Positions 9,794 through 17,816 of a stretch of DNA of 64,000 nt are shown here, in pieces (positions within the stretch are counted from its first letter, which is position 1; the number at the start of each line of letters is the position of its first letter). The stretch spans positions 10,168,001 through 10,232,000 of the forward strand of contig NZ_CP108070.1 in assembly GCF_036178845.1 (NCBI RefSeq), given 5' to 3'. Under the pieces are notes generated by a model. The model was not told the origin of the DNA. It saw nothing but the letters and a program-made list of their open reading frames with translations, and made no database searches. The stretch comes from Streptomyces sp. NBC_00271. Lineage in GTDB: Bacteria; Actinomycetota; Actinomycetes; Streptomycetales; Streptomycetaceae. Position numbers and translations under genes: made by a program.

Positions 9794-11106
9794 TTCGCAG
9801 GCATCTGCTGCTGGGCCTTCTCGAGCTCAGCCTTCACCGACTCCGTGGTCACCGCGTGTCCGGCGGCCGCGGCCGCGAACAGTGTCTTGACGGCCGTACC
9901 GACCGTCGTCTCGAACTGGGACTCGTCGGCGACCTGGGGAAGCGCGGCGGCGCTCTTGGCCAGGGTGTCCTTGAGGACCGCGTTCGCCGGGGTGTTGAAG
10001 GTGGCGTCCGTCTGGGCCGTCTTCACCGGCGGGATCGAGCTGTACGCCGTGTTGAGGATCTTCTGCTCGGCGTCGCTGGTCATGAACTTCACGAACTTGG
10101 TGGCGCCGTCGAGGTTGTGGCTGTTCTTGAAGACGGCCAGGTTGATGCCCGCCACCATCGAGTTGACGTTGGTGCCGGTTCCCGGGGTGCCGGACTGCAC
10201 GGGGACCGGGGCGATGCCGTACGCGTCGTCACTCATGCCCTGCGACTTGAGGTTGGCGGACGCCGACTGCCACAGCAGCATCGCGTTCTTGCCCTTGGCG
10301 AAGTCGCTCACGGACTGGTTCTGGGCGTACTCGGCGTTGCCGGGCGCGATGATCTTGTCCTTGGCCATCAGGTCGACGTACTGCTTGACCGCCGCGACCG
10401 TGCCGTCCGAAGTGAAGTCCGGCTTGCCGTCGGCCGTGAAGAAGTCGGCCCCGTGCTGCTTGGCGAAGACGAAGGTGTGGTGGATGTTCTCCGAGGGGTT
10501 CGAACCCTCCGCCCCCAGGCCCCACTTGCCGCCCTTGGACAGCTTCTTGCCGTCGGCGATCAGCTCGTCCCAGGTGGCCGGCGGCTTCGCTATTCCCGCG
10601 TCGGCGAACAACTTCTTGTTGTAGTAGAGCGCGTACGCCATCGAGTACAGCGGGACCGCGGCCGGGTCCTTGCCCTGCGCGCCCGTCGAGCCGAGCGCGG
10701 ATTCGACGAAGCGGTCCTTGCCGCCGATCTTGGCGAAGTTGCTCGCGTCCCACGGCAGCAGAGCGCCGGTGGCCTGCAACGAGGCGCTCCAGGTGTTGCC
10801 TATGTTCAGGACGTCGGGGCCCTGACCCGACGTGGTCGCGGTGAGAATCCGGTTCAGCAGGTCCGACCAGGGGACGACCTCCACCTTCACCTTGATCCCG
10901 GACTGCTTCTCGAACTTGTCGAGTTCGGGCTGGAGGACCTTCTTGTCGACCTCGATGCTGGCGCCCTGGTTGGAGGCCCAGTAGGTGAGCGTCTTCGGCG
11001 AGTCGTTGGACCCACCGCCCGTCGACGAGCCGCCACCACAGGCGGTCACGGCGGTCAGCAGGGAGACGGTGACCGCACCGGCGGCCGCGGCTCGGATTCT
11101 GCGCAT
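9790..11106 (-). CDS. extracellular sugar-binding lipoprotein of ABC transporter
   Basis: A 438-residue solute-binding protein. The N-terminus MRRIRAAAAGAVTVSLLTAV leads into the lipobox TAVTAC, so it is lipid-anchored outside the membrane. The mature part (LTYWASNQGASIEVDKKV, DVLNIGNTWSASL, GINLAVFKNS) fits family 1 oligosaccharide binders. An upstream GTG or ATG at 11184 is possible, but ATG 11106 has AAAGGGA about eleven bases upstream and gives a clean signal peptide. It is the first gene of the four-gene operon. Cellobiose-type or other beta-glucosides are the likely ligands, inferred from the linked GH1 enzyme. Confidence 0.93.
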   Translation of the reverse strand: MRRIRAAAAGAVTVSLLTAVTACGGGSSTGGGSNDSPKTLTYWASNQGASIEVDKKVLQPELDKFEKQSGIKVKVEVVPWSDLLNRILTATTSGQGPDVLNIGNTWSASLQATGALLPWDASNFAKIGGKDRFVESALGSTGAQGKDPAAVPLYSMAYALYYNKKLFADAGIAKPPATWDELIADGKKLSKGGKWGLGAEGSNPSENIHHTFVFAKQHGADFFTADGKPDFTSDGTVAAVKQYVDLMAKDKIIAPGNAEYAQNQSVSDFAKGKNAMLLWQSASANLKSQGMSDDAYGIAPVPVQSGTPGTGTNVNSMVAGINLAVFKNSHNLDGATKFVKFMTSDAEQKILNTAYSSIPPVKTAQTDATFNTPANAVLKDTLAKSAAALPQVADESQFETTVGTAVKTLFAAAAAGHAVTTESVKAELEKAQQQMPAK

Positions 11107-11184
11107 GGCTGCGTATGTCCCTTTCCCGGAGGAAGAGCCACGAGGGGCGCCCGCGTTCGCGTTCACTTCTCGAACGACCCTCAT

Positions 11185-11211
11185 GTCTTAATTTAGGACG
11201 TGAGTTAAGAC
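11185..11211. promoter_or_regulatory. candidate ROK operator
   Basis: Perfect arms GTCTTAA (11185-11191) and TTAAGAC (11205-11211), with further partial symmetry around the centre at 11198. It lies in the shared promoter region of the sugar operon and the ROK gene, and is unusually AT-rich for this genome. Confidence 0.65.
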
Positions 11212-11281
11212 CCGGAAGAAAGTCGCGTCAAGGGATCGCGCAGGGGTATCTTGCAGGTCGGGCGGGCCAGGAGGGACTCAC

Positions 11282-12664
11282 ATGGCGGTGCGGAACGGGC
11301 GAACAGTGCGTGACCTGCGGCGCGGCAATCGCACCGCCGTGTTGCAACGGTTGTATTTCGACGGCCCCATGAGCCGCTTCGAGCTGGGCCCGGCCACCGG
11401 CCTGAGTTCCGGTTCCGTCAGCAACGTGGTCGCGGAACTCGTCGCGGACGGTCTGGTCGAAGAGGCCGGAAGCGTCGACTCCGACGGCGGCCGCCCGCGC
11501 ACGTTGCTGCGGGTAGTACCGGGCAGCGGCCACATGATCGGCGTCGACGTCGGCGAAACCCGCGTCCGCGTCGAACTCTTCGACCTGACCCTCACCGAAC
11601 TCGCCCGCACGGAGCGGCCGTTGGAGCGGCGGACGTACGGGGGTGACTGGGCGACGGAGGGCGACGGACAGGCTCAGGGGGAGGACCCGTCGCTGAGCGG
11701 CGGACCGTCGTCGAAGCGTCGGGAGTACGACGTCGATGTCATCGTCGGGCACATCCGGGACGGCGTCGCCGAGGTGCTGGACGAGGCGGGCATCGCTCCC
11801 GAGCGGCTGCTCGGCGTCGGTATCGGCGTCCCGGGAATCGTCGCCCGTACGCCCGAGGAGGGTGCGGTGGTGCACGGTCAGACGATCGGCTGGGACGCCG
11901 TCCCGCTGGAGTCCCTGCTCCGCTCGGCCTGCCAACTCCCCGACACCGTCCCGTACTTCGCGGACAACGGAGCCCGGACCCTGGGCCAGGCCGAGATGTG
12001 GTTCGGCGCCGGACGCGGTGCGCGCAACGCGGTCGTCGTCCTCTTCGGCTCGGGCGTCGGCGCCTGTCTGGTCACCGAGGACGTGGAGCACGGCCGCTCG
12101 GTGGAGTGGGGCCACCTGACGGTACGGGTCAGGGGGCGCCGCTGCCGGTGCGGTGCCCTGGGCTGCCTGGAGGCCTACGCGGGCGCGGAGGCGCTCCTCG
12201 ACCGCTGGCGCGAGGAGGGCGGACGCCCGCCCGAGGGCACCGACGAGGAGACCGCACTCACCGCGATGCTCACCGCGGCCTACCCGACCGAGGAGGGCGT
12301 CGAGGCCGACCCCGTGGCGCTCGCCGTCCTGGAGGAGACCGCCGAGTACCTGGGCGCGGGCCTGTCCGACCTGATCAACCTCTTCCAGCCCGAGCGGATC
12401 CTGATCGGCGGCTGGGCGGGCCTCCAGCTCGGCACCCGCTTTCTGCCCGCAGTCCGCCGGTACGCGGCCTCGTACGCCCTGCGTTACCCGGCCGAGCGCG
12501 TCTCCATCGACCTCGGCCGGCTCGGCCCGGACGCGGTCACCGTCGGCGCCGCGATCCTGCCGCTCGCCGACTTCTTCGCGCGGGGCGGCCGACGCGCCGA
12601 GCCGGTGAGCGAGGGCCCCTCCCCGGCCTGGCGCACCGCCCTGGAGGAGCGCGCCCCGCACTGA
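11282..12664 (+). CDS. ROK family transcriptional regulator
   Basis: A 460-residue regulator. The N-terminal winged helix (about 10-65: SRFELGPATGLSSGSVSNVVAELV) is followed by a ROK sugar-kinase-like fold (MIGVDVGETRVRVELF, GVGIGVPGIV). The zinc motif is intact (EWGHLTV, CRCGALGCLEAYAG). An insertion of about 35 residues rich in Gly, Glu and Ser (about 120-155) makes it longer than usual. It probably represses the divergent sugar uptake operon and is induced by a sugar. Placement opposite the transporter and the shared dyad at 11198 support this. Confidence 0.92.
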   Translation: MAVRNGRTVRDLRRGNRTAVLQRLYFDGPMSRFELGPATGLSSGSVSNVVAELVADGLVEEAGSVDSDGGRPRTLLRVVPGSGHMIGVDVGETRVRVELFDLTLTELARTERPLERRTYGGDWATEGDGQAQGEDPSLSGGPSSKRREYDVDVIVGHIRDGVAEVLDEAGIAPERLLGVGIGVPGIVARTPEEGAVVHGQTIGWDAVPLESLLRSACQLPDTVPYFADNGARTLGQAEMWFGAGRGARNAVVVLFGSGVGACLVTEDVEHGRSVEWGHLTVRVRGRRCRCGALGCLEAYAGAEALLDRWREEGGRPPEGTDEETALTAMLTAAYPTEEGVEADPVALAVLEETAEYLGAGLSDLINLFQPERILIGGWAGLQLGTRFLPAVRRYAASYALRYPAERVSIDLGRLGPDAVTVGAAILPLADFFARGGRRAEPVSEGPSPAWRTALEERAPH

Positions 12665-12716
12665 CCCACAGCCGGGGGTTCTCGACGCCCGTTCCCGTAC
12701 GGTGAGTCGGCCGCGA

Positions 12717-13325
12717 TCACTTGGAATCCGTCAGCTTGCCGAGCTTGTTCAGCTGCGCCTTGATGATCGCTTCCGGTATGACGGCCGGCTCCTTGCCCCT
12801 TGGCCCCGCGGGGAGGTTGAACGCGTAGAACATGGCGACGGCCGTTCCTTGCCGAACGGCCACCACCGCGAAGGGAACCCGGACGGGGTCCTCGTCCGCA
12901 CTGTCCGCCGCGAGCTGGGTGAGTCGCAGGGACACGGATTCATCGCCGTAGCCGGGGTCGGGCCGCAGGTCGGCATCGTCGTAGCGGAAGTCCGCCCTGA
13001 TGTCCTTGAAGGTCTTGCATCGCTCGGCGGCCGTGCGGAATGCGTCGATCACCCGCGCGGCATCCCCGGCGCTGTGCGACGACAGGATCATGGATGCTCC
13101 GGGACCGTGCTTCTTCGAGAAGATGACCCGGCCCGTGGGTGCGGTGGCTGTGAAGCCGCTGCTTCCGCCCAGGGCCTGAACGACGGGCGTGCATGCCGCA
13201 GGATCCGCCGTCCGGCGAGACGCCGACGGACCAGCCAGGGTCGGGTTGACCTCGTAGCCGTCGAGATCCGTTTCGGTGATCACCGCCCGCTCCAGGTCCG
13301 CCTTGTTCAACGACTTGCCCTGCAC
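12717..13325 (-). CDS. lipoprotein-like protein with damaged signal peptide, unknown function
   Basis: The longest frame with a standard start begins at GTG 13325 (202 residues), but the same frame continues upstream through LLLACGSGQGAPAGAAPEE, a lipobox and spacer. Further upstream the frame is neither hydrophobic nor supplied with ATG or GTG (PSRPPSGRSS). The lipoprotein therefore appears to have lost the start and core of its signal peptide, or a frameshift or rearrangement lies near 13400. The body has no family I can name. As it stands the product would be cytoplasmic, or the gene is decaying. It converges on the ROK gene. Confidence 0.6.
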   Translation of the reverse strand: MQGKSLNKADLERAVITETDLDGYEVNPTLAGPSASRRTADPAACTPVVQALGGSSGFTATAPTGRVIFSKKHGPGASMILSSHSAGDAARVIDAFRTAAERCKTFKDIRADFRYDDADLRPDPGYGDESVSLRLTQLAADSADEDPVRVPFAVVAVRQGTAVAMFYAFNLPAGPRGKEPAVIPEAIIKAQLNKLGKLTDSK

Positions 13326-13474
13326 CCTGGCCGTCGTGGTCTCTTCCGGCGCTGCGCCTGCCGGGGCACCCTGCCCGGATCCGCATGCGAGCAGCAGGCT
13401 AGATCGTCCGCTCGGCGGACGGGATGGGTTTTGAGGCTGAGCGGTGAGGTGTGCGGTGCGGTCGAGGACACTCG

Positions 13475-13514
13475 GATCCCGGCTGCCCGCAGCGGGGCAG
13501 GAGCCCTTGGGATC
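13475..13514. terminator. stem-loop after the DUF3455 gene
   Basis: Outer arms GATCCC (13475-13480) and GGGATC (13509-13514) enclose GGCTGCCC pairing with GGGC and AGCC. No clear T-run follows, so strength is uncertain. Confidence 0.4.
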
Positions 13515-13547
13515 GTTCGGAGGGCCCCTGCCGTAGCTCTTACCGCA

Positions 13548-14099
13548 TCACTTGGCGGGCTTGTAGAAGGCGTAGGTGGCGGAGTAACGGACGCTGATCT
13601 GGTCGGTACCGGTGCAGGCGGTGGTGGGGGCGACGCCGCCGTGGGTGTCGAGGCGCTGGACGTAGGAGACGCCGGCGAAGACCCCGGTGCCGCGCGTGGC
13701 GGTGGACTGCAGGAGAAGCTCGGGGATGGTGCCGGTCTTGGGGGAGTTGGCGATGGCGGCGGCGTTGACCGCGCTGCCGTCCACCGTGGACACCCAGACG
13801 GGGCCGCGGGAGTGGAGGGCGAGGGGGCGGTGGGCGCGGCCGTTCTTGGCCCACAGGGTGGCGGCGGGTTCCAGCAGCTTCCAGGCGCCGTCGGCGCAGG
13901 TGTAGGTCTGGACGCCCGCGGCGGAGAAGACGCCGGTGAGCCGGTTGCCGTCGGGGACCTTCAGCGCGGCGGGAGCGTCGACGCCGGTGCGGGCGGGCTG
14001 CGAGGCGGCGGCCTGGCCGACCGTCGCGCTGAACAGCGTGCCGGCCGTCACGGCGGCGAGAGCTGTCGTGGTGAGGACGAGACGCTTGGCGAACTTCAT
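13548..14099 (-). CDS. secreted DUF3455 domain-containing protein
   Basis: A 183-residue protein with a Sec signal peptide (MKFAKRLVLTTTALAAVTAG, cleavage near VGQAAA). Segments YTCADGAWKLLEPAATL, SRGPVWVSTVDGSAV and SYVQRLDTHGGVAPTTAC match my recollection of DUF3455, a secreted family of unknown role in bacteria and fungi. Start ATG 14099 is supported by GGAGA eight bases upstream; the longer frame to 14177 adds a non-signal-like leader. Two direct repeats about 95-120 bases upstream may be regulatory. Confidence 0.85.
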   Translation of the reverse strand: MKFAKRLVLTTTALAAVTAGTLFSATVGQAAASQPARTGVDAPAALKVPDGNRLTGVFSAAGVQTYTCADGAWKLLEPAATLWAKNGRAHRPLALHSRGPVWVSTVDGSAVNAAAIANSPKTGTIPELLLQSTATRGTGVFAGVSYVQRLDTHGGVAPTTACTGTDQISVRYSATYAFYKPAK

Positions 14100-14190
14100 C
14101 GGATTTGTCTCCAGAACGTTTTCTGAACGAGGTCGAGTGGCACCGCGGTGGCTGGGCGGGCTGTCGTCGGTGCGCACACGGCCACGCCCT

Positions 14191-14220
14191 GTTCTTCGGC
14201 GTTACTCGGTGTTCTTCGGC
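14191..14220. repeat. 10-bp direct repeat, 20-bp period
   Basis: GTTCTTCGGC occurs at 14191-14200 and again at 14211-14220, exactly two helical turns apart, upstream of the minus-strand DUF3455 gene. The spacing suits tandem binding of a regulator on one DNA face. The rest of the 14100-14418 gap holds no gene that I can support. Confidence 0.4.
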
Positions 14221-14418
14221 CGCGCTGGACCGGGCGACAGCCACGGCGTCCTTGTCGGGATCACCGAGGGGCGTTCCCGCCCATACCGGGATCGTCGACG
14301 CGATGACGAGTAGGAAGTATCGCCGTACGGGTCTCGGCTCGACGAGGGTCTATGGGGCACGTGGCCGGGCACGCCGCCGCGTACTCGGGGCGTCGGTGCA
14401 TGTGCCTCAAGACGGGTG

Positions 14419-14898
14419 TCACTGGCCCTCTGTGGGGAGTGGATGCCCAACGGCCGGGGCGGCTTCGGTGCTCAACAGGTTCGTGTTCCGAGTTCGCCAC
14501 CACGGCACCAGCTGCACGAGGCCGAACATCACCTCGACGCCGAAGAACAGCCACAGCAGCCGCATGGCACCGTGGGCCAGCGCGTACGCCTGCCACGCCG
14601 CGAACAGCGTGCGTGCGATGCCGTCGAGCAGTCCGTGCACCGGCAGCGGCCGGACGATGCGCAGGACGGCCCAGACCACCACGACCGAGCCCATCAGATT
14701 CGCGTACAGGGTCTGCACCGGGTCGAGTTCGGGCAGGGCTCCCAGCCCGAGCGCGTTGCCCGACGACGACAGCGCATCGTGCACCAGCGCGTACGTCCAC
14801 GGCGTCGCGAAGCCCGCGGTGACGACGAGGTCGTACCAGGCGCTGGCCCGTACGGCGCGCAGATAGGCGGGGCGTTCGGGGGCGAGGGTCCGGATCAC
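14419..14898 (-). CDS. small integral membrane protein, likely MerR-controlled
   Basis: A 159-residue protein starting at GTG 14898 behind GGAG. Hydrophobic segments cover YDLVVTAGFATPWTYALV, LMGSVVVVWAVLRIV and MRLLWLFFGVEVMFGLVQLV, suggesting three or four membrane helices. I do not recognise the family by name. It is divergent from a MerR regulator, and its promoter has the over-long spacer with internal dyad that MerR proteins act on, so its expression is probably switched by the MerR signal. Few Cys residues are present, so a metal-binding role is not evident. Confidence 0.75.
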   Translation of the reverse strand: MIRTLAPERPAYLRAVRASAWYDLVVTAGFATPWTYALVHDALSSSGNALGLGALPELDPVQTLYANLMGSVVVVWAVLRIVRPLPVHGLLDGIARTLFAAWQAYALAHGAMRLLWLFFGVEVMFGLVQLVPWWRTRNTNLLSTEAAPAVGHPLPTEGQ

Positions 14899-14935
14899 GA
14901 TGAGGCTCCAACTGGTCTCGGGGCAGCGACGCCTC

Positions 14936-14967
14936 ACGCTAAACAGTGGAGTACGGTCCAAGGTCAA
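14936..14967 (-). promoter_or_regulatory. MerR-type promoter with central dyad
   Basis: On the minus strand, -35 TTGACC (14967-14962) and -10 TAGCGT (14941-14936) are separated by 20 bp, too long for normal sigma factor use. The spacer carries dyad TGGA-N6-TCCA (14947-14960). This is the known layout of MerR-activated promoters and faces the membrane protein gene. Confidence 0.7.
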
Positions 14968-14989
14968 GCCCGCCGTCCGAGGGAGGGAC

Positions 14990-15355
14990 ATGCGTATCGG
15001 AGAGCTCGCCGCGCAGGCGGGCATGAGCAGAGACACCATTCGGTTCTACGAGAAGGTCGGCCTCGTCACGGGTCGGCGGCTGGCCAACGGTTATCGCGAC
15101 TTCCCGCCCGAGGCGGTGCCCTGGTTGCAGTACGTCCGCACCGCGCAGACGCTGGGATTCTCGCTCGCGGAGATCGCGCGGCACGGCGAGGAGTTGCGGG
15201 AGGCGCCGGACTCCGCGGAGGCGCTGTCCGTGCTGTTCGAGCAGAAGATCCAGGTCATCGACGCCCGCATGGCCGAACTCGCCACCTTGCGGGCCGAACT
15301 CGCCACGCGCGTCGACACCGGGTGCCCGTTGCGGGCCATCGGCCGACCGAGCTGA
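14990..15355 (+). CDS. MerR family transcriptional regulator
   Basis: A 121-residue MerR protein: winged helix MRIGELAAQAGMSRDTIRFYEKVGL, then a dimerisation helix (about 75-110). The effector tail is short, with a single Cys in the last residues (TGCPLRAI), which fits neither the two-Cys metal loop nor the SoxR cluster motif well. The start is ATG 14990 behind GGGAGGG. It lies divergent from the membrane protein gene with a MerR-type promoter between them. The inducer is unknown. Confidence 0.9.
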   Translation: MRIGELAAQAGMSRDTIRFYEKVGLVTGRRLANGYRDFPPEAVPWLQYVRTAQTLGFSLAEIARHGEELREAPDSAEALSVLFEQKIQVIDARMAELATLRAELATRVDTGCPLRAIGRPS

Positions 15356-15534
15356 CCACGAGGTCGGGCGCGCGGGCGGCCCGGTAACTGTCCGACCGCG
15401 GGCGGGCGTTGCACTGCGCTCTGCCCGGCGGCGCCTTCGGGCATGACCTCGGGGGTAATCGACCCCGCCCCGGCCCTCCGGAACCATGAAGGACGTACCC
15501 ACTCGTCCCGCCACCGGATTCCGGGAGGTTTCCC

Positions 15535-16368
15535 ATGCCGTACTTCGAGAGCCCCGTCGATGGCACCCGACTGCACTTCGTCGACTACGGTCCCGCCGCC
15601 GGACAGGTCATCGTGTTCGTCAACAGCGCCTACTTCGGCACGGAGATGTGGGAGTACCAGATGCTGCCGCTCGCCGCGGAGGGCTACCGGTGCGTCGGCT
15701 TCGACCGGCGCGGCCACGGCCGGTCCGACGACGTGTGGGACGGGTTCGACCTCGACACGCTGGCCGACGACGTCGACGGGCTGCTGCGCCACCTCGACCT
15801 GTCCGGGGTGACACTGGTCGGGCACTCCATCGGGACCGCGGAAGTCGTACGCTGCCTGACCCGGCACGGCGTCGAGCGGGTGGCGAGGGTGGCACTCGTC
15901 GCGGGCATGGCGCCCGGGGCCGTCCGGTCCGCGGACCATCCGGAGGGCATCGACCCGGGCGTCGTCGAGGCCGGCAACGAGGTCTTCCGCCGCGACCGGG
16001 CCGCCTTCTTCGTGGACGGGGCCCGCTCGTTCTTCGCCCTCGACCGCCCCGGGAACGAACTCTCCCCGGCCTATGTGCAGTCCATGATCAACCGCTGTCA
16101 CGGCGCCACCGCGCGCGGCGGGGCGGCGTTGGGAGACCTCGCGGCCACCCTGAACGTCGCCCCCGAACTGGCCAAGCTCGACCTGCCCGCACTGGTCGTC
16201 CACGGCACCCACGACACGTCGGCACCGCTGGACCTGACCGGCCGCCGGGCGGCCGAACTGCTCCCCGACGGCACACTCAAGGTCTACGAGAACGCGGGCC
16301 ACGGCCTCTTCGCCACGCATGCGGAACAACTCCTCGCGGATCTACGGGAGTTCATGGCCCGCGACTGA
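15535..16368 (+). CDS. alpha/beta hydrolase
   Basis: A 277-residue hydrolase-fold protein. The nucleophile elbow is GHSIG, the acid is in VHGTHDTSAP and the His in ENAGHGLF, so the catalytic triad is complete. The oxyanion strand region reads FVNSAYFGTEMW rather than the usual HG motif. It resembles non-heme haloperoxidase and arylesterase-like enzymes; substrate unknown. The start ATG has GGGAGG upstream. No signal peptide. It converges on the SDR gene with only 13 bases between stops. Confidence 0.9.
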   Translation: MPYFESPVDGTRLHFVDYGPAAGQVIVFVNSAYFGTEMWEYQMLPLAAEGYRCVGFDRRGHGRSDDVWDGFDLDTLADDVDGLLRHLDLSGVTLVGHSIGTAEVVRCLTRHGVERVARVALVAGMAPGAVRSADHPEGIDPGVVEAGNEVFRRDRAAFFVDGARSFFALDRPGNELSPAYVQSMINRCHGATARGGAALGDLAATLNVAPELAKLDLPALVVHGTHDTSAPLDLTGRRAAELLPDGTLKVYENAGHGLFATHAEQLLADLREFMARD

Positions 16369-16381
16369 CGCCCCGGGCGCG

Positions 16382-17341
16382 TCACGCGAACGCGTTCACC
16401 CCGGTCAGCTCCGCCGACAGCGTCCACAGCCGCGCGGCCTGCTCGGGGTCGATCGCGTAGTCGCGTACGCCGGTCCGCTCGCCGTCCGCCGGAGCGACCT
16501 CGGCGATGTCGCAGTCCTCGCAGTACACCCCGCCCAGGCCGGCCAGCTGGGGTGAGGTCGCGGCCCACACCTGGGTCGCCGCACCCTCCTGGGGCGACTT
16601 GAAGCCGGACGGGTTCAGCGGGTTGCCGTCCTCGTCGATCCAGCCGCGCTCCACCATCTCCTCCTTGGCGAGGTGGCGCTGCAGCGGGGTGAGGATGCCG
16701 CCGGGGTGGAGGGCGAAGGCCCGTACGCCGGACTCCCGGCCGAGCCGGTCCAGGTGGACGGCGAACAGGACGTTCGCGGTCTTCGCCTGCCCGTACGCCT
16801 CCCACTTGTCGTAGCCGGTGCGCCAGTGCACGTCGTCCCAGCGGATCCCCGAGTTGTGGTGAGCGCCCGAGGAGACGGAGACGATCCGCGCGCCGCCCGG
16901 CTCGATCGCGGGCCACAGACGGTTCACGAGCGCGAAGTGGCCGAGGTGGTTGGTCGCGAACTGGGCCTCCCAGCCGGGACCGACGCGGGTCTCCGGGCAG
17001 GCCATGATCCCGGCGTTGTCGATGACGATGTCGATGGTGCGGCCGGAGGCGAGGAAGCGTTCGGCGAAGGCGCGGACGCTGTCGAGGTCGCCGAGGTCGA
17101 GCTCGTCCACCTCGACCCCCTCGATGCCCTCCACGGCCTCCCGGGCCACGTCCGGGCGGCGCGCCGGGACGACGGCGTGGGCGCCCGCCTTGGTGAGCGC
17201 GCGGGTGGTCTCCAGTCCGAGCCCCGAATACCCGCCGGTGACGATCGCGAGCTTCCCGGTGAGGTCGACGCCCTGCAGGACGTCGTCGGCGGTGCTGTGG
17301 GCGCCGAACCCCGAGCCGATCTTGTGCTGTGCAGTGGTCAT
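16382..17341 (-). CDS. short-chain dehydrogenase/reductase
   Basis: A 319-residue classical SDR: cofactor loop TGGYSGLG, structural NNAG-type DNAGIMA, catalytic Ser in VSVSSGAH and the YGQAK Tyr-Lys pair. Length and C-terminal layout resemble the retinol dehydrogenase or protochlorophyllide reductase-like subgroup. The substrate cannot be assigned. A structured RNA candidate ending in a terminator lies about 120 bases upstream on the same strand, so control of this gene by that element is possible but unproven. Confidence 0.9.
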   Translation of the reverse strand: MTTAQHKIGSGFGAHSTADDVLQGVDLTGKLAIVTGGYSGLGLETTRALTKAGAHAVVPARRPDVAREAVEGIEGVEVDELDLGDLDSVRAFAERFLASGRTIDIVIDNAGIMACPETRVGPGWEAQFATNHLGHFALVNRLWPAIEPGGARIVSVSSGAHHNSGIRWDDVHWRTGYDKWEAYGQAKTANVLFAVHLDRLGRESGVRAFALHPGGILTPLQRHLAKEEMVERGWIDEDGNPLNPSGFKSPQEGAATQVWAATSPQLAGLGGVYCEDCDIAEVAPADGERTGVRDYAIDPEQAARLWTLSAELTGVNAFA

Positions 17342-17461
17342 GTTTCGACGCTACGGATTGGAGAGCACTCGAAGTCAAGCGGCGGCCGCCGCCCACGGAG
17401 GGGCAGCAGCGCAGGGCTGGGGACAGCAACGCAGGGCGGGCCGGGCATGGCGCCAGACATG

Positions 17462-17620
17462 AAAAGGCCCCGACCGGACGGGGGAATCTCGGTCGGGGCC
17501 GTCTGTGGTGGGCACGGATGGCGGTCACCTCTCGGCGAGAGGCTCCACAGGGCTTCAGCCGAACGATCGTCCCTGTGGGCAAAAGGTGAGGCCCGGGGAC
17601 ACTGTCCCATCCGCACCCAC
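17462..17620 (-). ncRNA. candidate structured small RNA with intrinsic terminator
   Basis: Read on the minus strand, a 12-bp closing helix (17607-17618 with 17510-17521, two G-U pairs) encloses hairpins GGGAC/GTCCC (17596-17608), CCACAGGG/CCCTGTGG (17545-17578) and CCTCTC/GAGAGG (17528-17542). Then comes a terminator stem GGCCCCGACC/GGTCGGGGCC (17466-17500) followed by TTTT. TTAAAC just upstream may be the -10 box. The 5' end at 17620 is set by the start of the closing helix, not by a known transcription start. No coding frame explains this. Length of about 159 nt and layout resemble the conserved Streptomyces sRNA scr5239, but I cannot verify identity. A riboswitch-like leader of the SDR gene is the alternative. 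Confidence 0.6.
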
Positions 17621-17676
17621 GGTTGGTTTAACGGGGAACTACCGATGGGTGTTCCCGCGTGACCAGGGCAGGCGCG

Positions 17677-17690
17677 GTGATCTGTGTCAC
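17677..17690. promoter_or_regulatory. Crp-like site
   Basis: GTGA-N6-TCAC is symmetric and fits the Crp recognition pattern (TGTGA-N6-TCACA core). It lies about 57 bases upstream of the RNA candidate's 5' end on the minus strand. The rest of 17691-17816 shows nothing notable. Confidence 0.35.
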
Positions 17691-17816
17691 CCGGAGGGGG
17701 CAAGAGGGGCGGACGGTTCTCGGGTCGCCGTACAACTCACGTCTCGGCTCGCCATACGGCTTCACGCGTCCGGGCGCTCGGGCTCGGATGTGCTCTCGCC
17801 TCCCAGAGTACGCCCG

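Noticed and set aside
17338..17703. 121-codon minus frame covering the RNA candidate
   Set aside because: Composition is Pro/Ser/Arg-rich without codon bias, and it runs through the terminator stem.
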